NCBI RefSeq assembly: GCF_027579695.1
Contig: NC_083571.1
Location: 35,058,443 to 35,122,442 of the forward strand
Source of the DNA: Neoarius graeffei
Lineage: Eukaryota; Chordata; Actinopteri; Siluriformes; Ariidae
Reading direction: 5' to 3'
DNA: 64,000 nucleotides
Shown: positions 36,452 to 48,400 of the stretch, piece after piece
Position numbering within the stretch: the first letter of the stretch is position 1
Layout: the number at the start of each line of letters is the position of its first letter
Notes under the pieces: generated by a model
Seen by the model: the letters and a program-made list of their open reading frames with translations, nothing else
Told to the model about the DNA's origin: nothing
Database searches by the model: none
Program-made: the position numbers and the translations under genes

Positions 36452-39400
36452 AGCAGGCTACAATACTGCTCACCAAATAAATTCCTTGCGTCAATGAAAT
36501 CACTGTGGTAGAAGCATTCACCTACATCAGTCAGCGAAATGTAATTGTCCAGTTTCTCTTTGAAGAGTATTGGTAACAGGACCAGGGCAGCTCGGAAGTC
36601 TACGTCTTCCAAAAGAAAAAAAAGATAGTACAATATATTAGCAGTGGTAAATTAGTTCTTTCCCCAATCACTAACAGCTTTTGTTAATTCTTCAGAATCT
36701 GTTGCACAATTCCAAATACAATTAGTTCACCACCGGCCTACAGAAAGGGGAAGATGGGATTATTCCATGCCAATTCAACAATCTCCATGCACTTATGTCT
36801 CAAAAAAAAAAGTAGACACCCACACAGAAACTCCAATCAAAGGATTTATTAAAAACGAGCAATGTTTTAACCCACCAGAGTTCACACCTTCAGCCGTGTG
36901 ACTTTTAAATAATGTCATTTACCGTATCGACACGAATATAAGACGAGGGTTTTTTTCCCCCTAAAACTAGGTCTTTAAAGGGGGTGTTCATCTTATATTC
37001 GGGCCAATACGGTATATAGGCTCTGTTAATGAATAGTTTCAGTGTGCGTCTGTCTACTTTCACCATCATTTGTGTGCTTTGTCCTGACACTGACCCTAGC
37101 AAGATGGGATACATCTATTTTGTTAAAAACACAACCCAAACACAAGCCACCTCCAATTTCAGATATAATTGGATAGGGTGAGAGGTGAAGACTCATAAAT
37201 ATTAGCATTGTTATTGGTCTAAAATTAAGCTAAGTTTTGAAGTTAATGTAATGCATTAGATACCATTTACTTCCTCTGAAGACAATTCAGCTCTTGCTTC
37301 CAAGTACAGCTTTTCCAGCGAGGTCTTTCCATGGATTGCTTGGAGCAGCGCAGGCACTAGACTTCGGAACGATTCTCTAAACTGTTGGTTTACATCGGGC
37401 ATTTTGTAGATCAGGCCCATTTCCTGGAAGAGCTACAACCAAAATAGATAAAAGGGTAACAAAGTAAAGCAAATTTAACTTCTACAACATACTAATCAAT
37501 ATTCATTTCAATAATCTGAGATACTATGTAATATGTAAAATGACATTAAATATTCTTTGGTTATTGAGAGAAATACAAACAGTTGCTTACATAACTGTAC
37601 AAACAGAACAAAACCAATTCAGACATACCCCAGATGGTGTTTTCAGGAATGGATATTTATTGATGGCCTCTACAGCAGACACTGCTTGCTGAAGCTTGCG
37701 TCTCCTCCACTGAAATGTTCACTTCATTTTGTCCTCCACAATGGCTCGATCAGGTTGGGCCTGTTCATACTGCATGTGCAATTCTTTAACATGGGCATCA
37801 ATGGAAACAGAGTCTTCACCAACAGGAAGTTCACACTCAGTCCTGCAACACAAACACATGAAGGTGTTAGCACTACAGTGCTAATGAGGGAAAAACAGGA
37901 CTTTTCTAAAAAATAAAAAAAATACAAATACATTTAAAAAAAAATCAAAAATAGTTTTTTTTTAACTTGCTTTCATCATCGTAACAAATTACAGCGATGT
38001 CAGTTTCACAAAAACAAAATAACCTCTTACCAAGGCTCATTCCACATCAACTGAAATTACTTTTCATCATAATAAACAGTGAGTCGTCATGATGACAGAC
38101 AAGCAATAGAATGACAGTATTACACACAAGAATGTGTGCATCTTTTTTTTCCTGGAGCCTTTGACTACTTTTTTCAGTACTGTCTGTCTCCATATTGTGT
38201 ACAACCCCGATTCCAAAAAAGTTGGGACAAAGTACAAATTGTAAATAAAAACGGAATGCAATAATTTACAAATCTCAAAAACTGATATTGTATTCACAAT
38301 AGAACATAGACAACATATCAAATGTCGAAAGTGAGACATTTTGAAATTTCATGCCAAATATTGGCTCATTTGAAATTTCATGACAGCAACACATCTCAAA
38401 AAAGTTGGGACAGGGGCAATAAGAGGCTGGAAAAGTTAAAGGTACAAAAAAGGAACAGCTGGAGGACCAAATTGCAACTCATTAGGTCAATTGGCAATAG
38501 GTCATTAACATGACTGGGTATAAAAAGAGCATCTTGGAGTGGCAGCAGCTCTCAGAAGTAAAGATGGGAAGAGGATCACCAATCCCCCTAATTCTGCACT
38601 GACAAATAGTGGAGCAATATCAGAAAGGAGTTCGACAGTGTAAAATTGCAAAGAGTTTGAACATATCATCATCTACAGTGCATAATATCATCAAAAGATT
38701 CAGAGAATCTGGAAGAATCTGTGCGTAAGGGTCAAGGCTGGAAAACCATACTGGGTGCCTGTGATCTTCGGGCCCTTAGACGGCACTGCATCACATACAG
38801 GCATGCTTCTGTAGTGGAAATCACAAAATGGGCTCAGGAATATTTCCAGAGAACATTATCTGTGAACACAATTCACCGTGCCATCCGCCGTTGCCAGCTA
38901 AAACTCTATAGTTCAAAGAAGAAGCCGCATCTAAACATGATCCAGAAGCGCAGACGTCTTCTCTGGGCCAAGGCTCATTTAAAATGGACTGTGGCAAAGT
39001 GGAAAACTGTTCTGTGGTCAGATGAATCAAAATGTGAAGTTCTTTATGGAAATCAGGGACACCGTGTCATTCGGACTAAAGAGGAGAAGGACGACCCAAG
39101 TTGTTATCAGCGCTCAGTTCAGAAGCCTGCATCTCTGATGGTATGGGGTTGCATTAGTGCGTGTGGCATGGGCAGCTTACACATCTGGAAAGACACCATC
39201 AATGCTGAAAGGTATATCCAGGTTCTAGAGCAACATATGCTCCCATCCAGACGCCGTCTCTTTCAGGGAAGACCTTGCATTTTCCAACATGACAATGCCA
39301 AACCACATACTGCATCAATTACAGCATCATGGCTGCGTAGAAGAAGGGTCCGGGTACTGAACTGGCCAGCCTGCAGTCCAGATCTTTCACCCATAGAAAA

Positions 39401-42400
39401 CATTTGGTGCATCATAAAACCGAAGATACGACAAAAAAGACCTAAGACAGTTGAGCAACTAGAATCCTACATTAGACAAGAATGGGTTAACATTCCTATC
39501 CCTAAACTTGAGCAACTTGTCTCCTCAGTCCCCAGACGTTTACAGACTGTTGTAAAGAGAAAAGGGGATGTCTCACAGTGGTAAACATGGCCTTGTCCCA
39601 ACTTTTTTGAGATGTGTTGTTGTCATGAAATTTAAAATCACCTAATTTTTCTCTTTAAATGACACATTTTCTCAGTTTAAACATTTGATATGTCATCTAG
39701 GTTCTATTCTGAATAAAATATGGAATTTTGAAACTTCCACATCATTGCATTCCGTTTTTATTTACAATTTGTACTTTGTCCCAACTTTTTTGGAATTGGG
39801 GTTGTACATTCTGAGCCTCAGTCTCCGTCTGTATCTTTTTCTTGAGTCTTTTGGGCCTTTGACCACCGGATCTTGCTCTCAAAGTAACAAAAATCAATTT
39901 AATTGGCAAACCCACTTCAAATAAATGCATATGCATGTAAATACAAAGGCTGGTGCTTCTATCTCCTTACGCCTTATTCACACCAGAACTCAACAGCGCG
40001 GAAGCGGTAAGCCGGCGGTTTTTCCGCCGGTTCTTGAGCGGTGCGTTCTGCTCGGCCTTTCACACCAGTCAGCCTGCGGGCGCAGTATGTTCACCGCCGG
40101 CCCTGTCCACAGCCCATGTTTAAAAGAGCGTGTATAGCTTAACATTAATGAAATATCAGTCGCTTTTGTGCTCAAATTTAAATGTAAACGACATTGAGGG
40201 AGGTGTTACGTGAACTCTAAGCAGAGTGACAATTTAAAAGCAAGTAGTCACTGCCTTGATACTTTGGGGGAGGAATGTCATAGACAAAAATGTATTTAGG
40301 TCATTTTAATAGGCTAGTGTTCCTTCATTTGAGCATGCCTACCAAACCGCGAGCCTTTGCACTGCCTACTACACAAGAAATGAGAAGTTTTGTGGTCGAT
40401 ATACATTCGTAGACTGCCTACGATTTGTGCTTTCCTATTCATTTCAATGGGGCACCGCTCACATACCGCTGGCAAAATTCCGCTCGAGTTGGATTTCAAA
40501 ATTGCAGCGCGGTACTGAGCAGTCCACCGCTCAGTTACCGCCTGCGCACCGCTTTGTTGGTGTGAAAGGACTAATCTGTTCCCATGTATTTTCACTGCCG
40601 CCGGTGAAAAACGCTTCCGTGCCGCCGGAAAACTGGTGTCTGGTGTGAATAAGGCGTTACAGGAACAATACAAATTCATTCAATATTCTTACTATAAAGC
40701 CTGATAACCCAAAGTGAAGTAGATGCAGCTCCACGCACAGTAGGTCACCCCTTTAGGCTTCACACATTCGCCAAGATCAGGTAGTCTTTTGTACAATGTG
40801 TTTCAGACAGATTTTGCTTCAGTTTCTGTCAAAAAGCCCAAGCTCCGGCTTGTTTGAGATGTGTGATTTATGGACTTACCGGTTTGTTCCTTTTTGCACA
40901 ACTTGACTGGGGTGCTTCTTCGGTTGACCTCGCCTTGCGATGACCGAATTTGGCTTTGAAATTCATTACTTCTTCTGTTTGGACAAGGGGTGCACGCTCC
41001 ATCTTGAACTTGCGCTTTAAGGACATGTGCCATGTGTGCTATTCAAAACATACATTGCCATGAGTTACTTTAGCACTGAAATATTTGATTAAGACAAGTC
41101 ATAGCATATGGAAGATCTTCCATTTAAAATATTTCGTTTTGAACTTTTCTACATGACACGTGCAAAGTATGCTATTCAAAACCCACATCACCGTAGGCTA
41201 CTTTTTGCACTGGATTATTTGATGAAAAAATGTCAGCACATATATAAAATTGTAAATACTTACATAGCCATTCCCCTCAAGATCCTTTAAAAAAGGATAT
41301 TTAGTCACCAGCGCCTTTGAAACTCTGACATACTCGTCATTTGAGGGATACCTACCAGTTGGAGGGAGAATAAAACAAACAAGTGACTTCAAAACTTGTT
41401 TGCTACATGCACATAGCCAATTCTGCAATAGAACTTTAATACTACACATATACTTTTCTTAGTAGTGAATTCATCTCATCTCATTATCTCTAGCCGCTTT
41501 ATCCTTCTACAGGGTCGCAGGCAAGCTGGAGCCTATCCCAGCTGACTACGGGCGAAAGGCGGGGTACACCCTAGACAAGTCGCCAGGTCATCACAGGGCA
41601 GACACAGACACAGACAACCATTCACACTCACATTCACACCTACGGTCAATTTAGAGTCACCAGTTAACCTAACCTGCATGTCTTTGGACTGTGGGGGAAA
41701 CCGGAGCACCCGGAGGAAACCCACGCGGACACGGGGAGAACATGCAAACTCCACACAGAGAGGCCCTCGCCGGCCCCGGGGCTCGAACCCAGGACCTTCT
41801 TGCTGTGAGGCGACAGCGCTAACCACTACACCACCGTGCCACCCCTAGTACTGAATTATTTTGCATAATTTCTACATGTGCAGTTGATTTTTCTTGCATG
41901 CATTACACTTCAAAATAACACAAATCAATATATTGACTTTAAGACAACCTTGTATTGACAACAGTTTGTCAAAGTTTGCACATAGCACAACGAAAATCTT
42001 ACAATAGAATATTAAAATTTAAATTTGGAGCCATCTTTACCATGAACTTAAAATACCTACATTGTATACTGTGCCATGGATTCTTGAAGCACCCCAATGA
42101 TTTTGCTTCGGAATAGTCCGGTTTTGCATGGTTCTTTATTATCCAATCTAGTCTGAATGTTCTTTGGAAACTTAGGCAGAACAAAAACACTTGGGAAGCA
42201 TGGACCAGTAGACACCTGTGGACTTTGAGCAGAGCTGTAGGAAAAGATTCAAGGAACAATAAATAAATAAATAAATAACACAACAAAGCCATTCGATTGA
42301 AGTCTGCACCTGTCCCTGAGAATGACTCAAAGAAAAGAGAAATTTACATTTGCCTGCCTCAAGTCATACAGAAATGTACCCTACAATAGAGGACCAAATT

Positions 42401-45400
42401 AACTAATTAAAACGCCTGCAAAAAAATGTTGTTAAAAACCTAAGAATATAGATAAAGTTCAAAACCCACCTTGACTCAGACGGTGTAACTGGAGCTGGAA
42501 CGTTGATGCAAGTGTCCTTTAGCTGCTGGATGGCATTAATGAATTTCACTTGTTTCTTGAATGAACCAAATAACTGAGAAATCATGTAGTCAGTCAGCCC
42601 ATGCACCGTCTCACCATCTACTTCATATTCTGAAGCGGAAAAAGACCATAGTTTAGCTTTAAAATACTCAATATTGCATTTAATAATTCTCAATGTACAT
42701 TTTTTTTATGCAAGTCATCCATCAGATGCACCCTAGACACAGAACAATGACCATATAGTGACATACAATAAGTAAGTTTAATTCAGTGCACTTCCGATAA
42801 GACGCGCTATACGAACAGACAAGCAGGCACAATTCCTCCCTCCTTTCTGGTTCACTCAATCGCATGCGTGCAGTCTCAAGATGCGCAATTAGAAGTACAA
42901 TGCCATGTCGACGTTTGTTTTGCGTGCACGCTCTTGCTCGCTTCACTGTAAAAAGTGACTGTGAAATTTACAGTAAAACTATGTGAAATGCATACAGAAC
43001 AGCACTGTAAACCCCGAAACATATATTTGTTGTTCAAATCACTGTTAAATTTTGTAAACCAGTAAAGTGTACACTGGGGTGCTGTATTTTTTACAGGGAT
43101 TTTCTGGTCACCCCAGCTGCCAGGGTTTTCCTGTTAAAATGACAGATTTTTTTTTTAGTGTTGGTATAAACTTCGGAATCGCAGGCTTTTGGGACTCGCT
43201 ATCAAAGAGACTCCAGGGGAGTGTCAGAGCTCTGCCCTGGGCTGGGTGGCAAGACTCCACGTCACTTAGGAATTCTCCGCGCTGGCCCTTCTACACCATC
43301 AGTGGCCAATGTGGCACGAATTGATATTGCTATCTGAATTGATATCTGATATTGCATTTCCAGTAACAGAGGCGCCACAAAAATACAGGCTGCATTTCAG
43401 TTGATGAAATGCAACACGTTTTAAAACTAATCCTTGCCTCAGGTAGCTGCTAGGCCAGTTCTAAACTCAAAGCAAGCCTGGAATCATGCAGGCATGCATA
43501 ATATCAATCCAACAGGCAGAACCATTCACTTAACATTCAGAAAATACAGAAGAGGCATCTGAAACACATCCCTTGTTCAGAAACCAACACTGAAGCAGAC
43601 TAATGTTCAGGTGAGCCACGAGGCGCGCACCCCCTCCCCCCTCTAAGGGCTTCGGCTGAGGAAAGGGCGCGAAATGGGTTGCCGAGTCATCCTGCTAGCT
43701 GCTAATCTAGTTCTACATACACGAGATGGCGGCAGCGCCAGTGCACTCAGATCTATAGGCAGCACAAATATCACACCGTCTTCACCACATACCAATCCGG
43801 CTGTACACAAGCCTCCACTTAGAAATAAATCTATACGTCTTTCTCTGCCTCAACTCAATGCTAAGATGTTGAACTTCTTGTCTGTTCAGAGTTAACCCGT
43901 CACATAGCCTAACTGTGTGGAAGCCTCTTCAGGTACACCTGCCCTCATCACGAACAGCATGGCATAGCTAGCTAACTGAAAAAAATGCCTGCATCCTATT
44001 AATCCATGCCATTAAGGTCACAACCTCTTAACATTTAGCTTTCTCCAAGCAGACGATATGAAAATTATATACCATTATGTGGATAACTACAGAGTTATTA
44101 ATCACTGTATTTCAATGCCCTTTACATGTTAGCGTTCCTTCAAGTATGACTAGTTAACATTAGCTGGCAAAAGGACAGGACCGCTATCAGGTTAGCTAGC
44201 CCGACCAACCACACACACAAAAAAAAACTTACCAGCTTAACAGCTACCCTTTGGAAAAACAAGCCATTTTATCGCTGCCTTTTTACTTAAATTAAACCCA
44301 TGTAGATTAACTTCTTTGACGGGGGCTTCTGAACGGAAAGGCTTCTGAAAGGTTTTCAAGGAACCACCTAATTCAGTAGAACTAGCCACAATCAGAACAA
44401 CAGTATGGTAACTCACCTGTAAATTTCCTTCTGCCGTCGTCTGTTATTTCCAGGCCCGCTTTTACTCAGAAGTCCAAAAGCTCTTCGGTGGAGAGGGCGG
44501 ACAAAGTCGCCATCCTTCAGGCGACCACGCGAGTAGTAGAATTTTGTCTTGCGCTAGCATCTAGAGCAGGACCGTTAATTGCTTTTTGGACTCCTCCCCC
44601 TAGCAGCTCAAAGTACCATGCCCTAAGGTACAAACACGTACCTTCTCCAATTTTGTACCTTAAAGGTACAGTGTCGTACCACAAAGGTCCAGTTTTGTAC
44701 CATTTAAGGTACATCAAACTGAAAGGTACATTTGTGCACCTTAATGTGTCATATTTGTACCACTGTGTACCTTTATTTCTGAGAGTGTAGGAAAAAAACC
44801 CGAACTTTATTATTCTCAAATTTATTTAAACTTTATTAACCAGGTTATTTTATTTAAAAAATTATCAAAATAACTGAATATCTCTTTTTAAAGGGATAGT
44901 TCGGGATTTTTGACATGAATCTATATGGTATCCCCGTCAGCAGTGTCGTGCATCCACACTGACTTACCCCCGACAGTGTTCTGTGAGCCTAGATATTGTA
45001 CAGTGTTGGTCAGTGCACAAGTAGTTCCGGCAGGTTTCCTGGGGTCTGCAAAGTAACACGTTTTTCTTCTCAAAACAGCTTGTGTTCGAATGAGTGATTT
45101 ATTAGCATAACAAAACCCTTGTAGTCCAAAAAGTCACACCTTGTAATTGCTTGGGGCTACTTTCTCTCAATAGCGATCAGTGCGCGCTGTCACTGTTAAC
45201 AGTTGTGTGCGAGCTAGCCAACAACTTTCATTAGCTGTTCGACAGTGTTTAGCAGCAGCAAATTGCTTTCCTCCTCAATATACAAGTGCGCTTCCATGGC
45301 AGGGAAAAAGAAACTACCACTGCTGCCTATGTAGTGCCCTATTTATACAAATAGGAGTCATTCAGGATTCAGCCATGTTTTTGCTCCGTGTCATGGCTGA

Positions 45401-48400
45401 ATCCTGAATGACTCCTATTTGTATAAATAGGGCACTACATAGGCAGCAGTGGTAGTTTCTTTTTCCCTGCCATGGAAGCGCACTTGTATATTGAGGAGGA
45501 AAGCAATTTGCTGCTGCTAAACACTGTCGAACAGCTAATGAAAGTTGTTGGCTAGCTCGCACACAACTGTTAACAGTGACAGCGCGCACTGATCGCTATT
45601 GAGAGAAAGTAGCCCCAAGCAATTACAAGGTGTGACTTTTTGGACTACAAGGGTTTTGTTATGCTAATAAATCACTCATTCGAACACAAGCTGTTTTGAG
45701 AAGAAAAACGTGTTACTTTGCAGACCCCAGGAAACCTGCCGGAACTACTTGTGCACTGACCAACACTGTACAATATCTAGGCTCACAGAACACTGTCGGG
45801 GGTAAGTCAGTGTGGATGCACGACACTGCTGACGGGGATACCATATAGATTCATGTCAAAAATCCCGAACTATCCCTTTAATGTGGCAGTTTTATATTAA
45901 TTAATTCATCCTTTTACTTTGTAAAAAAAGTAATTATTTTATGTAAATATAAAAATTGGCAACTATTATTAATTTTTTTTTTTAAATAAGGTTTGTTTTA
46001 ATTTATTGTATTCTTTGATATCAGATGCATTTCTGTGTCTGATGGTTTTATAGTTTAGCGCTCAGCGAGTCAGGAGCTGATAATTTATTCATTAATTCTT
46101 TAATAAACAAGTTTTTATTGTGGTTTATTTTTTTGGGGGGAGGGGTTATTTATTTATTTATTTATTTATTTATTTTATCCCCAGTTAGTTTTTTGCATTC
46201 ATACTTTTGTTTGGTTTTCTTTATTTTTATTTTTTTCGCGGTCTGGTTTCCATCAAATCCTGCGCTCTGATGGGCTTGCGAGCGGGTCCATATCCTACGA
46301 TACAGACCCCAGTTACAGACGCCAGTTACGGACCTCTGGCGAATCACTCGTTCACAACAACAACAAACATAGCATTTTTTTGTCAACATTTATCTTTTTT
46401 TTTTTTTATAAGATTTATTTATAAGATTATCAAAAATCTTATAAATTTTTGCCAGCATTTCTCAGGAGAATAGCATTAATTTTACAGCATTGGATAGTGA
46501 TAATGACAGTGTTCACAGCGAAAGCGAGTTTTACTACCCTGAAGAAGAAGAAGAAATAAAAGTAAACATTTCAGGAGAAAGCTAAAAACCCCTAACTTGC
46601 TAACGCCAAGCAAAAGCATGGCTGAATCCTGAATGACTCGATTTTGTTTAAATAGGGGACTACATAGGCATCAAAATGTATTTTTTATTTTTATTTTTTC
46701 CCTGCCATGGAAGTGCACTTGTATACTGAGGAAGAAGCAATTTGCATTACAGCCGTGAATGAGGATTCAAAATGGCGGCTCGGTTTTCCCTTTCGGGCGC
46801 TCTCGTTTTCTGTTAGAATTTGGTAAAGAAAAAAATAAATATATTATTTGCCAGCTTAAGGTCGGTCCGTATGGTGAAATACCGTGACCTCGGCCTTGAA
46901 TACTGACCTCGACCCAGAGGGCCTCACTCGGTACTTTCAAGACCTCAGTCACGGTATTTCACCATACGGACCTCCCAGCTGGTAAATAACGTGTGTGTTT
47001 TATTTTTAAAAACAAAATGATGTATTTTTATATTTTCTCTGTCCGTTGTGCAGAATAGCTCTGAAGTCCGGTTATGGTAAATATTTGGGGATAAACTCGG
47101 ACGGCGTCGTGATTGGACGCTCAGATGCTATCGGATCGAGAGAGCAGTGGGAACCGGTGTTCCAGGACGTGAGTGTAGCTGTCAGTTGTTTGACCGCAGC
47201 CAATCAGACTTCAGCTCTTTAACAGCTTTGTTAGATAGAAGGCGGTTCTGAGAAATCAGACTTATTTTAATGAAATAATCCGTAACTTTTTGTCACGTGT
47301 GATTTATATTATTTTTTTTCTTTCCCCTGCAGGGTAAAATGGCTCTGCTGGCAGCAAACAGCTGTTTTATTTCGTACAGCGAGAGTGGAGACATCGTGGC
47401 GAAAAACAAAGCAGCTGGCGATGAAGAGATGATCAAGGTTCTTTCGTAATTCATTCACAGTCTTAAAGCGACTCGCCCTGTGTTCATGCTAACAAGGGAC
47501 AAGTCATTTGTGTCTTTGTGAACGTGGCCTGTTTAGATAATTTTAGGGTCCGATAAGAAATTATAGAAACTGTAGTAGCTACTAATAGCTACGTAGTTAA
47601 ACTCAAAACTATGTTGAAAATGATTGATTTGATTTTTGTATCATCATCATTGCTCTCAGATTAGATGAGTGAAACAAGCTAACTACTAGCTACACAGTCA
47701 CCCCAGATAGATACAACGATCCCGTTCCAAACTTTTTTTTTCTTCTTATTTTCTCAATACACATTGCATATGAGGCGAAGAAGCGTTCGAGGTAAACATT
47801 CAGATCTTGCGCTTTACATCGTTGTGTGTCGTAACGAATTCTTGTACAGTGGAGAAAATCTCAGGTGAAATGTGGCTGATTAGCGTATGTAGAAAATGAA
47901 AATTGAAAAGCAAGTTGTGAGCTGCGAGAGTGAAATGTTCCGAATGTGTTGGTGTCGTCCAGATCCGCTCGTGTGCCGAGAGGGAGGTGAAGAGGAACGA
48001 CGACATCGCGGACGAGGACCGAGGAAACGTCAAGAGCTGCGAGATCAACTACGTGTGAGTGTAATAAGAATCAGAATGGTAGCTTTGTGTATCCTGAGCA
48101 AAGGGAGGGAGTGTGAAAGTTTGTGCACCCTTTAGCCAAAGGTCCAAAACGATAACTGGCTTACTAAAATATTAATCGTAAAAAATATATATTTATTTAT
48201 TATATTGTGTTTATGGCGGCACGGTGGTGTAGTGGTTAGCGCTGTCACCTCACAGCAAGACGGTCCAGGTTCGAGCCCCGTGGCCGGCGAGGGCCTTTCT
48301 GTGCGGAGTTTGCATGTTCTCCCCGTGTCCGCGTGGGTTTCCTCCGGGTGCTCCGGTTTCCCCCACAGTCCAAAGACATGCAGGTTAGGTTAACTGGTGA

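Larger units (their letters stand above)
36526..44513 (-). pseudogene. SAM-domain protein gene (SAMD3-like fish family), carried inside the 11.2-kb element
   Basis: Minus-strand exons with GT/AG borders: 44513-44417, 42629-42470, 42234-42061, 41351-41264, 41038-40880, 37842-37629, 37432-37271, 36605-36526. Exon 1 ([15 protein letters not shown] ... [16 protein letters not shown]) and exon 2 ([35 protein letters not shown]) form a SAM domain. Later exons contain [102 protein letters not shown], and [18 protein letters not shown]. The first five exons join in phase. In-frame TGA codons at codon 16 (44468-44466) and in exon 6 after EDKMK, plus phase problems at exons 6 and 8, indicate a pseudogene. 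The link to SAMD3-like proteins is recognition. Confidence 0.65.
33549..44787 (-). mobile_element. 11.2-kb CACTA-like element enclosing a SAM-domain gene
   Basis: Left terminus CACTCTCAGAAAAAAAGGTA (from 33549) and right terminus the inverse of CACTCTCAGAAATAAAGGTA (to 44787), each next to TA (33547-33548, 44788-44789). Both ends carry dense subterminal arrays of GGTACA / GTACC in both orientations (33566-33825 and about 44614-44772), the layout known from CACTA/EnSpm elements. Inside are an antisense SAM-domain gene whose first exon is about 270 bp from the right end, a minus-strand frame resembling CACTA transposase near the left end, and several later insertions. The superfamily call rests on CAC termini, a 2-bp duplication and subterminal repeats; inference. 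Confidence 0.7.

Noticed and set aside
45180-45589. Pair of nearly identical 75-codon frames on opposite strands
   Set aside because: Mirror images created by the 486-bp palindrome arms.
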